Origin: JBBRLG01 sp038231495
GTDB taxonomy: Bacteria; Planctomycetota; Planctomycetia; Gemmatales; Gemmataceae
NCBI GenBank assembly: GCA_038231495.1
Contig: JBBRLG010000442.1
Coordinates: 1 to 6,285, forward strand
Length of the DNA stretch: 6,285 nucleotides
Direction of reading: 5' to 3'
The notes below the pieces were generated by a model that saw only the letters and a program-made list of their open reading frames with translations, had not been told where the DNA came from and ran no database searches. Positions 1-6,067 of the stretch are shown one piece after another. Numbering within the stretch: position 1 is the stretch's first letter; the number at the start of each line of letters is the position of its first letter. Made by a program: the position numbers and the translations under genes.

Positions 1-98
<98 letters not shown>

Positions 99-3000
99 TT
101 ACACTTCGCTCCGCGCCGCGTTCGCCCGATACTCGGGCGAGGCCAGCATCATTTCCGCCAGCGTGCCGAGGTCGAGCGGGTTGCCGGCGGAGTCGTGTTG
201 ACTGCGCAACTGTTGCTCTTCGGCCGGAGTCCCGGCGCGGTGCAGGAACGCGATGAAGAAACTGTCCAGCGCCCGCTGCGCGAAGGCGTCGGAATGAAGG
301 ACGTTGAAGACAGCGCCCGCCTTGCCCGACTGGCTGGCAAAGGCGTCGAGGCTCGCGCCCAGTTGCGACCGGTAATCGTTCGGAGAAGCGAAGGACTGAG
401 CCTTCATACCCGTACGCAGGGTGTCCAGGGTGCTGAGGCTGGTGGTCCAGGCTTGCAGGTCGGCCGGGGCCGCGGTCCCGGCGAGCAACCCCGCGTTCAC
501 CACGGCCGCCAAGGAGGCGTCGCCGCGGTGGGCAAACAGGTATTCGGCCGACGCGATGAAGCCGCTCACCACATCCGCCTCGGTGGCACTGGCGAACTTG
601 AACTGGTTTGCCCAGTACAGGCGCGCCGCCAGGTCGTTGGCGTTGGTGAGGTTCAGGTCGCGGCCGAGGAACTGGTGGTAGTAGCTCTCGACCTCGCGCC
701 AGCGGTGTTCCTCCGAGGTCCAGAACGCCTTGGTGATGTAAAGGTAGGGGTCGGTGCCGTCGGGCAGACCCACGGCCTGGGGATCCATCTTTACCTGGTT
801 CAGCAATTGGTCCCAATATGCTACCGTACGGCCGTCGGCCTCGGCGTCGCGGTCGAGGATGCTGTGATACAGGCCGCGGATGAACGCCTTGTTGTCGGCG
901 TCCGCTTCGCCCTTACTCGTCGGCGGCGCGTAGATCACCTTCGGCGCGGCCACGGGCAGCCCGGCGTTGATGGTGATAAGGCCGAAGTCTGCCCGTTCCG
1001 TGCCGCCCTTCAGGGTGACGGTGGTGATACCACTAGTCGGCACCGTCGGCACGGTGAGTGGTGCGTTGACGCGCACCGCGTACGTCCGGGCGGGGAGGTT
1101 GGCGAGGGTGTAACTGCCGTCTTGGCCCGTGGTCGCGGTTGCTTCTCCAAGGTCGAGTCGGCCGTTGCCGTTGGCGTCGAGATACACGGTGACGCCAGCA
1201 ATGCCAGCTTCGCCGCCGTCTTGCGCCCCGTTGGCGTTGGCGTCCAGAAAGACGCGGCCGCTGATCGTGCCGGGGCCGGGTGGGGCTGACGGGAGGACGA
1301 CTCCAATAGCGGCGGTGCCGTGTACGACGGCGTTCTGCGGACTGGAGAGGACCACCTGGAAGCTCCTGGCCGCCCCGACCGCGGTGCCGGCGGGTACTTG
1401 CACCGTGATGGTTTTCGGGGCATCATCCGAGGTCCAGGTCAGCGTGCCGGAGGTTGGGAGGTAGTCGCCGTTGGCTGCCGTGGCGGTCCCATCCACCGTG
1501 GCGTAATGAACGCTTACCGGTGCCAGCGCCGACGGCACGGCGTCCAGGGATACCGTAAAGGTGAGCGTCGTCGGCTTGCTCGGGTCGCGGCGAACCGTTT
1601 GCAGGCTGGCGTCGAGCGCAACACCAACCGGCACGACGTTGCCCACGACCGCCGCACTGCTTTGGGTACGAAGATTTGCCAACGAATCCCTGGCCTGGGC
1701 CTGGCTCGGGGTCATCGTACCGGCTGCCAGCTTGTTCAGGTCGGGGGCCACCTGCGTCTCGGCCACCTGTTCGATCTGGGCCACCTGGGTCAAGTAATTG
1801 TCCCCCCCGCCATCGTGTTTGATGGCAGCGGACGGAAGCGGGATGGCGTCGAGGAGCTGGAAGACGCCGGCAAGGATGTTGGCGGCGGTGTTCACGACCG
1901 ACTGGGAGAGGGGCGGCTGGGCGTCTGCCACTAGCGACGACAGGACGGCGGCCAGCGCCACGGGGTCGGACAGGTTGGGGAATTGGCTCGCGTCGGCGAC
2001 GAGACTCCCGAGGTTGCTCCAGATCGCCTCGACTTGCGGGGTGAGGTTGGTCGAACCCTTTGTACCCGCCACCAGGCCGGCCGCCGCGGTGACGAGGATG
2101 TTTAGCTTTACTTCGTCGAGGAATACGGGCGCGCCGGTGGTCGCGCCCGCACCGCCGGCGGCCAACGCACCGATGGGGTCGTAGTTCAGAAGGTTGACGC
2201 TGTTCAGGCCGAAAACCTGGCGGACCTTGGCGACCGCCGCGTTCTCGTCCAACTCGCCCCTCAGGGCCACGTTGCCGATCAGCGTGGTGAAGGGGGTAAT
2301 GACGCTGGCGTTCGGCGGCGCGGTGAAAGGGACGACGACCGGTTGGCCCGTAGCGGTGTCCGTGCCGCCCGCGATGATGAGGCGGGCGTGACTGAGATCG
2401 AAGGGGGTGGAATAGGGCAGATGGTAGCTGCCGTCCGCGGCCGTGGCGGCAGCGGGTTCGCCGTCGTCACGAATGCTGTTGCCGTTGAGGTCCAGGAACA
2501 CGGTACTGCCTTGCAGATAGCCGCCAATTGCCTTGCCGTCGATCCCCGGACCGGAAGGCGGCACGATCGCGGTGGCTGTCGCTTGCGCGCCGAGGGTAGC
2601 GCCTCCCGTCGGATTACTGAGGGTAAGTTGGACCGTGTTGAGCTTGGGGTCAGTGGAGGGAGCGACCACCAACTCATAACTCAAGCCGGGGAAAAAGATG
2701 TCGGTGCTTCCACTCCCCAAGGTGAGCGTTATCGTCTGATTTCCCAAACTGGTCGGAACGGTGTTGCCCAAGCTGTCCTTCGTCAACAGGGTCCCGGATA
2801 GCCCGGCGGCGACGGTGACAGTGCCGGCGCTGCCGCCGGTACGGGTAATGGTGAACGAGATGGTGGGGCCTGCACCATCATTCGTCGCGGTGTAAGTCGC
2901 CGCACTGAACTGCAAAGTCCCCGCGCCGACGGGGGCCGGCACGGGCGTGATGCTCAAGACGGCGGTGTTCTGGGTCCCAAGGGTCGCGCCGCCGCCGGGA

Positions 3001-5207
3001 CTGGTGAGGGCCAGGTTGACGTTTACCGGCCCGGCGTTGTTCGGGTTGTTGCGGATGGGGACGGAGAACGCGCTACTGACCTGTCCCGCGGTGAAGGCGA
3101 GCGTGCCGGTCGCGGGCGTGTAATCCTGGCCCGCCTTGGCCGAGCCGTCGCTGGTGGCGTAATTGATGGTGACCGCGCCGAGGGTGCCGCCGGTCCGGGT
3201 GACCATGATCTCGGCACTGGCGGCGTTCTGGGCGACGTTGTAGGTCGCCAGACCGAACTGCAAGGCACCCGGCGCGCCGGCCGGCACCGCGGGTAGAACC
3301 TGGACGGTCAGCACCGCCGTCGCCTGCGTCCCCAGCGTCGCGCCCCCGGTCGGACTGCTGAGCGTGAGGTTGACCGTGACCGGCGTCGTGCGGGCCGCGT
3401 TGTCGATGACGGGCACGGTTATCACGGCCTTACTCTGGCCGTCGACGAAATTAACGACGCCGTTGAGCGCCTGGTAATCCTGCCCGGCCACGCCGGTGCC
3501 GTCGCTGGTGGCGTAGTTGAGGGAGACCGCGCCGCCCGTGCCGTTGGTCCGGCTTACGACAATCTGCACCGTGCCGGCGTTCTTGACGACGCTGTACTCC
3601 GCCTGGCTGAATTGCAGCGTCCCCGGCGCGGGCGCGGCTGCGGTCCCCGTCGTGGTTGCGGTGATGGTGAACGGGCCATAGACTGCCGGGTTGCCCGCCA
3701 GTGCCTGGATGTAGTAGTTCGTGCCCTTTTGCAGCTTATAGCTGCCGTCTGCCTGGGCGTCGATCGGGGCAACGCCGGGAAAGAAGGGGAGAAAGGCAAC
3801 CCCGCTGTTCGCCGTGTCCTGGAACACGTAGGTGTCTATCGAGTCCGTATTCGACTTGAGTGTCAGGGTGGTGTCGTTCGACAGGCCGAAGCGGTAAAGG
3901 TTGCTTCGTGCGCCGCCTCCGGGGGGCACGCCGACGTAGTCGGTGAGCTGCCAGGTGCGCCCCGCCAGGTCGCCTTGCTCGGCCGCCAGGCCTGTCGAAG
4001 TGGGAGTACCCCCGATTTGGGGTGCGTATGCGGGCAGGAGGGGCGTCTGCCCCGTTTGCGCGATACCCGAGGCGTTGACCAGGGCGCCGGAGGCCGCGTT
4101 GCCGGCCTGGTCCTTGACCGCTTTCGCACCGATGGCGAACGTGTAGGCCCCCAGGTCGCCGACGGCGCCGGTGGTGGTCACCGTGTAATTGGCCACGATC
4201 ACCGGCGCGTTGACGGTGGCGGCGGCGAGCGGCACGACGGCGCTGGGGTCGCCACCTTCCTTCGTGCTGAAGCCGGTGAAGGTGGCGGTGCCGCTGAAAC
4301 CGTTGGGGCCCGTTACCGCGATGGTGCTGCTGGCGAGCGAGTCCGCGTTGATGCCGCAGTCGTCGTAGTAGATCACCTTGAGCGTGATGGCGTTCGAGCC
4401 GTTGACGCTCAGGACCGGTCCGAGTCCGCCGCGAGGTCCGGTCGTGTCCGGAACCTTGGTGGCCTGGTACGCCGCGATCTTGGCGGCATTCTGGTTCAAG
4501 GTGAGGGCGGCGTTGGCTTGCGCGGTTCCGACGGGAACGCCCCGAAATGAAACAGTGGGGTTGGACCAGAAAGGAACGTCAGGCCGACCCATGCCGTCCG
4601 CCGTTGCTGTGAAGAACTTCGCGGCGCCGACGGTCACGGCGTAGGCCTGGGCCGTTGATTTCGCCACGCCGGGGTCCGAGCTGTCGTGGTCGGCGCCGAG
4701 CAGGTGGCCGATTTCGTGGATGAAAGCCCCAATGCCGGTCACGCTGTACAGTCCGCCCGCGAAGCCGCCGCCGTGTTCGGTGACCTCCACGTTCAAGTCG
4801 GCACCGAAGGTGGCCTGCGCGGCCAGGAACGGCTTGAGCGCGTCGGGCGGCTTGGCGAGGTCGTTGAGGGCCGCCAGCTGGGAAGCGGGCTTGTAGCCTG
4901 CGATTTCCGTGGGCGTTTGCACCAGCCGCACGGTTTCATTGATTTGGCTGTTGACCAGGTACTGATTGATGTCCGCAACCCCCTGGGTGATCTGGTTGAC
5001 GATCGGCGCGGTCCCGCCGGCCGCGTCTTTCGCCCCGGTCGTGTAGCCGACGTAGAGATCAATCACCGGGGTCGCGACGGAAAGCAGGTTACGGGCCTCC
5101 AGCGCCTCGACGGCCAAGGGTTGGCGGTTGGCAGGGGGCCGGGTGCCCAGAAGGTCGTTTCGTCCCAGCCATTTGCGCCACGAATGAGGGCCGCTGTGGT
5201 TCGACAA
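99..5207 (-). CDS. Giant multidomain exported protein with reprolysin-like metalloprotease, Calx-beta, SdrD-B-like and DUF4214-like domains
   Basis: About 1702 residues; predicted secreted or cell-surface protein. Domains by residue: 31-43 LEPR-xLL-like planctomycete export motif (LAVEALEARNLLS); 46-250 reprolysin-like metalloprotease with zinc site HEIGHLLGADHD at 164-175; 253-377 bacterial Ig-like; 405-522 PPC-like; Calx-beta at 529-635, 648-753 and 763-882 (third divergent); 894-963 SdrD-B-like with an EF-type loop at 906-917; 964-1182 helical; 1193-1304 fourth Calx-beta; 1313-1410 SdrD-B-like with EF-type loops at 1322-1333 and 1344-1355; 1437-1701 DUF4214-like repeats. There is one cysteine (284). 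Likely role (inference): calcium-dependent adhesion, with or without proteolysis of extracellular protein. Start: the first ATG codon is residue 206, so a TTG is needed; TTG at 5207 has GGAG seven bases upstream and lies just before the export motif. The frame is open back to a TTG at 5441, but that stretch crosses a palindrome and has no ribosome site. The Met-turn is atypical. Protease activity is unproven. Confidence 0.9.
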   Translation of the reverse strand: MSNHSGPHSWRKWLGRNDLLGTRPPANRQPLAVEALEARNLLSVATPVIDLYVGYTTGAKDAAGGTAPIVNQITQGVADINQYLVNSQINETVRLVQTPTEIAGYKPASQLAALNDLAKPPDALKPFLAAQATFGADLNVEVTEHGGGFAGGLYSVTGIGAFIHEIGHLLGADHDSSDPGVAKSTAQAYAVTVGAAKFFTATADGMGRPDVPFWSNPTVSFRGVPVGTAQANAALTLNQNAAKIAAYQATKVPDTTGPRGGLGPVLSVNGSNAITLKVIYYDDCGINADSLASSTIAVTGPNGFSGTATFTGFSTKEGGDPSAVVPLAAATVNAPVIVANYTVTTTGAVGDLGAYTFAIGAKAVKDQAGNAASGALVNASGIAQTGQTPLLPAYAPQIGGTPTSTGLAAEQGDLAGRTWQLTDYVGVPPGGGARSNLYRFGLSNDTTLTLKSNTDSIDTYVFQDTANSGVAFLPFFPGVAPIDAQADGSYKLQKGTNYYIQALAGNPAVYGPFTITATTTGTAAAPAPGTLQFSQAEYSVVKNAGTVQIVVSRTNGTGGAVSLNYATSDGTGVAGQDYQALNGVVNFVDGQSKAVITVPVIDNAARTTPVTVNLTLSSPTGGATLGTQATAVLTVQVLPAVPAGAPGALQFGLATYNVAQNAASAEIMVTRTGGTLGAVTINYATSDGSAKAGQDYTPATGTLAFTAGQVSSAFSVPIRNNPNNAGPVNVNLALTSPGGGATLGTQNTAVLSITPVPAPVGAGTLQFSAATYTATNDGAGPTISFTITRTGGSAGTVTVAAGLSGTLLTKDSLGNTVPTSLGNQTITLTLGSGSTDIFFPGLSYELVVAPSTDPKLNTVQLTLSNPTGGATLGAQATATAIVPPSGPGIDGKAIGGYLQGSTVFLDLNGNSIRDDGEPAAATAADGSYHLPYSTPFDLSHARLIIAGGTDTATGQPVVVPFTAPPNASVITPFTTLIGNVALRGELDENAAVAKVRQVFGLNSVNLLNYDPIGALAAGGAGATTGAPVFLDEVKLNILVTAAAGLVAGTKGSTNLTPQVEAIWSNLGSLVADASQFPNLSDPVALAAVLSSLVADAQPPLSQSVVNTAANILAGVFQLLDAIPLPSAAIKHDGGGDNYLTQVAQIEQVAETQVAPDLNKLAAGTMTPSQAQARDSLANLRTQSSAAVVGNVVPVGVALDASLQTVRRDPSKPTTLTFTVSLDAVPSALAPVSVHYATVDGTATAANGDYLPTSGTLTWTSDDAPKTITVQVPAGTAVGAARSFQVVLSSPQNAVVHGTAAIGVVLPSAPPGPGTISGRVFLDANANGAQDGGEAGIAGVTVYLDANGNGRLDLGEATATTGQDGSYTLANLPARTYAVRVNAPLTVPTVPTSGITTVTLKGGTERADFGLITINAGLPVAAPKVIYAPPTSKGEADADNKAFIRGLYHSILDRDAEADGRTVAYWDQLLNQVKMDPQAVGLPDGTDPYLYITKAFWTSEEHRWREVESYYHQFLGRDLNLTNANDLAARLYWANQFKFASATEADVVSGFIASAEYLFAHRGDASLAAVVNAGLLAGTAAPADLQAWTTSLSTLDTLRTGMKAQSFASPNDYRSQLGASLDAFASQSGKAGAVFNVLHSDAFAQRALDSFFIAFLHRAGTPAEEQQLRSQHDSAGNPLDLGTLAEMMLASPEYRANAARSEV
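102..899 (-). other. C-terminal DUF4214-like repeat region
   Basis: Residues 1437-1701, the last part of the giant protein. At least two repeats are visible, each with an LYxxxLxRxx...W start and an FxxSxEY end: LYHSILDRDAEADG with W at 1465 and the FWTSEEHR end; YYHQFLGRD (1509-1517) with FIASAEYLF. A third, diverged copy closes the protein: SFFIAFLHRAGTPAEEQQLR (from 1649) and MMLASPEYRANA (1686-1697). DUF4214 is a helical repeat domain common at the ends of large secreted bacterial proteins; its function is unknown to me. No C-terminal hydrophobic anchor or sorting signal follows it. Confidence 0.75.
1662..2318 (-). other. Alpha-helical, alanine-rich segment inside the giant protein
   Basis: Residues 964-1182, between an SdrD-B-like module and the fourth Calx-beta domain. 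It begins with VITPFTTLIGN, runs through VAKVRQVFGL and LLNYDPIGALAAGG, and continues with Ala/Leu/Val-rich helices ending near QARDSLANLRTQ. I recall similar TPLTTL...FDP segments after carboxypeptidase-like beta modules in large bacterial surface proteins, but I cannot name a family. No catalytic motif or transmembrane segment stands out. Confidence 0.55.
2562..3623 (-). repeat. Tandem array of three Calx-beta domains, with DNA-level repetition
   Basis: Domains at 3303-3623, 2949-3266 and 2562-2921. The first two share the hallmark YATSDG...AGQDY, and all three end in a copy of L(T/A)L(S/T)(N/S)P(T/G)GGATLG. At DNA level the 18-base string at 3144-3161 recurs exactly at 3498-3515, and TAATCC at 3121 recurs at 3475: a 354-base (118-codon) period. 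The third unit keeps the start (GTLQFS) and end but has lost the YATSDG/AGQDY core. Calx-beta domains are Ig-like sandwiches that often bind calcium and act in adhesion or as spacers. The near-identity of the first two suggests recent duplication. Confidence 0.85.
4458..5072 (-). other. Reprolysin-like (M12-type metzincin) protease domain
   Basis: Residues 46-250 of the giant protein. It opens with a strand (VIDLYVGYT), then a helix (IVNQITQGVADINQYLVNS) and RLVQTP, as expected for bacterial reprolysin-like domains. The zinc motif HExxHxxGxxHD is intact at 164-175 (bases 4683-4718): three histidine ligands, the general-base glutamate at 165 and the aspartate after the third histidine. The family's closing segment is also recognisable: FWSNPTVSFRGVPVGTA, then a helix. 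What differs is the segment just before it. In relatives I expect a TIMAY-type Met-turn there; here it reads TATAD, with the only methionine at 206 in DGMG. The fold call is firm, the activity call is not. Confidence 0.82.
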
Positions 5208-5214
5208 AGGTAGA

Positions 5215-5219
5215 CTCCG
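5215..5219 (-). promoter_or_regulatory. Ribosome binding site deciding the TTG start
   Basis: On the minus strand this reads CGGAG, with seven bases between it and the TTG at 5205-5207. It is the only purine-rich, correctly spaced site before an in-frame start ahead of the export motif, so it sets the start of the giant gene. The alternative TTG at 5439-5441 is preceded by a pyrimidine-rich stretch. Confidence 0.65.
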
Positions 5220-5242
5220 TTGCTTTGGTGCTGGCAGCGTGT

Positions 5243-5278
5243 CGCCGCTTGCGGCTTTGCGCAAAGCCGCAAGCGGCG
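5243..5278. repeat. 36-base perfect palindrome
   Basis: Two 18-base arms meet with no spacer at 5260/5261. The core is TTTGCGCAAA and the outer arms are CGCCGCTTGCGGC and its complement. Symmetry breaks at the next pair (5242/5279) and resumes for one more. In the minus-strand transcript it would fold into a very stable hairpin ending 23 bases before the ribosome binding site. It has no T-tract, so it is not a standard terminator. It may be a dispersed REP-like element, an operator or an mRNA leader hairpin; the sequence alone does not decide. Confidence 0.85.
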
Positions 5279-5333
5279 GCCTGTACAGAGAAGCGGAGGT
5301 GAGGTGGAAAACCTTACAGCGCTTTGCGCGCGC

Positions 5334-5370
5334 GGTCCGCCAGGCATCGCCTGCGACCCGCGTGCGGACC
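5334..5370. other. Imperfect stem-loop in the intergenic region
   Basis: Outer arms GGTCCGC (5334-5340) and GCGGACC (5364-5370) are exact complements. Inside them CAGGC (5341-5345) pairs with GCCTG (5349-5353) around a three-base loop, leaving 5354-5363 as a bulge. An alternative pairing of CGCGGTC (5331-5337) with GACCCGCG (5355-5362), with one bulged base, is also possible. It could fold in the leader of either transcript. In GC-rich DNA such pairings also arise by chance. Confidence 0.4.
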
Positions 5371-5446
5371 CACCTGCCTTGGGTACCTGAAAAGAAAAAA
5401 ACGGTTGTGCGGCTTGTGTTTACGGCACTCCCTTGTTTCAATTAAC

Positions 5447-5454
5447 GGGGAGGA
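5447..5454 (+). promoter_or_regulatory. Ribosome binding site of the sigma factor gene
   Basis: GGGGAGGA lies four bases before the GTG at 5459-5461. It is the strongest Shine-Dalgarno match in the window and decides for the GTG start, although the reading frame is open further upstream (from a TTG at 5324). Confidence 0.8.
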
Positions 5455-5458
5455 AAAG

Positions 5459-6067
5459 GTGGAACCGCAGGATACCCAAAAAAGTTTGTTGCAAGCGGCC
5501 CAATCCGGAGAAAGCCGTGCGTGGCAGCGCCTGGCCGATCTGTATCGACCGTTAATCGCCGGCTGGGCGGCACGGCACGTCAACGGACGCCAGGACGCCG
5601 AGGACCTGGCCCAGGAAATCCTCCTGGCCGTGTTCCGCGCCCTGCCGCGCTTCACGCACAACGGCCGCCGCGGGGCCTTCCGCGCCTGGCTGCGCACGAT
5701 CGCCGTCCATTGCACCAGCGACCATTGGACGGCCCGACGAGACGAGACGCAAGGCAGCGGCGACTCGGCGGTCCTTGGCCGGCTGCAAGACCTCGAAGAC
5801 CCCAACGGCGAATTGGCCAGGGCCTGGGACCGCGAACACGACCAGTTCGTCCTGAACCGCTTGCTGGAGGAAGTGGCGGTCGAGTTCGAGCCGCAAACCA
5901 TGGAGGCATTCCGTCGCGTGGCGCTGGACGACCAGCCGGCGGCGACCGTAGCGGAGGAACTAAACATGTCGGTCGGCGCGGTCTACACCGGCAAGTCGCG
6001 TGTGCTGCAACGTCTGCGTCAACTGTCCGAAGGTTTGTTGGAATGGGGTGATGAAGCCACGGGCTGA
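5459..6067 (+). CDS. ECF-type RNA polymerase sigma factor, planctomycete type
   Basis: 202 residues from a GTG start; a normal length for a two-domain (regions 2 and 4) ECF sigma factor. It would bind core RNA polymerase and direct it to a small promoter set in the cytoplasm. Region 2 spans about 24-92: DLYRPLIAGWAARHV, then the core-binding segment DAEDLAQEILLAVFRALPRF (46-65), then FRAWLRTIAVHCTSDHW, the -10-recognising part. An acidic linker (DLEDPNGELARAWDREHDQF) leads to region 4 at about 132-188, with FEPQTMEAFRRVALDDQP and the helix-turn-helix VAEELNMSVGAVYTGKSRVL. These features match planctomycete ECF factors, often found near Ser/Thr kinases or large exported proteins. No anti-sigma factor, kinase or sensor is seen next to it, though the contig ends 218 bases later. 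It diverges from the giant exoprotein gene, which may be a target (inference). Its own target promoters cannot be told from the sequence. Confidence 0.93.
   Translation: MEPQDTQKSLLQAAQSGESRAWQRLADLYRPLIAGWAARHVNGRQDAEDLAQEILLAVFRALPRFTHNGRRGAFRAWLRTIAVHCTSDHWTARRDETQGSGDSAVLGRLQDLEDPNGELARAWDREHDQFVLNRLLEEVAVEFEPQTMEAFRRVALDDQPAATVAEELNMSVGAVYTGKSRVLQRLRQLSEGLLEWGDEATG

Larger units (their letters stand above)
5208..5458. promoter_or_regulatory. Divergent intergenic control region
   Basis: The 251 bases between the divergent starts must hold the promoters of both genes. It contains a 36-base perfect palindrome (5243-5278), an 8-base palindrome CTGTACAG (5281-5288), a repeat of GCTTTGCGC (5254-5262 and 5321-5329), a stem-loop region (5334-5370) and an A-rich stretch at 5390-5401. 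I cannot identify a convincing -35/-10 pair on either strand, and planctomycete promoters are too poorly conserved to place by eye. Confidence 0.6.

Noticed and set aside
195..1289. 364-residue plus-strand open frame
   Set aside because: It lies antisense to the giant gene, has shadow-type composition rich in Gly, Arg and Val, and no recognisable domain. GC-rich genes commonly leave such frames open.
2562..3623. CRISPR array
   Set aside because: The repeats have a 354-base period, are in frame and encode Calx-beta domains; no short repeat-spacer pattern exists.
3612..4550. 312-residue plus-strand open frame
   Set aside because: It is antisense to the PPC-like and Ig-like coding region, with low-complexity Gly/Arg/Val content and no domain; the minus strand has clear protein families here.
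5281..5288. CTGTACAG as a LexA-type SOS operator
   Set aside because: It has CTGT and ACAG halves but no spacer between them, unlike the usual spaced LexA box, and neither gene is an SOS gene.
5208..5441. 78-residue N-terminal extension of the giant gene from a TTG at 5441
   Set aside because: It has a pyrimidine-rich region where a ribosome site should be, runs through the 36-base palindrome and stem-loop, and shows no export signal; TTG at 5207 is better on all counts.
5324..5458. 45-residue upstream extension of the sigma factor frame from a TTG at 5324
   Set aside because: The GTG at 5459 has an excellent ribosome site, and sigma homology begins only after it; the extension is Arg/Cys-rich and unlike the family.
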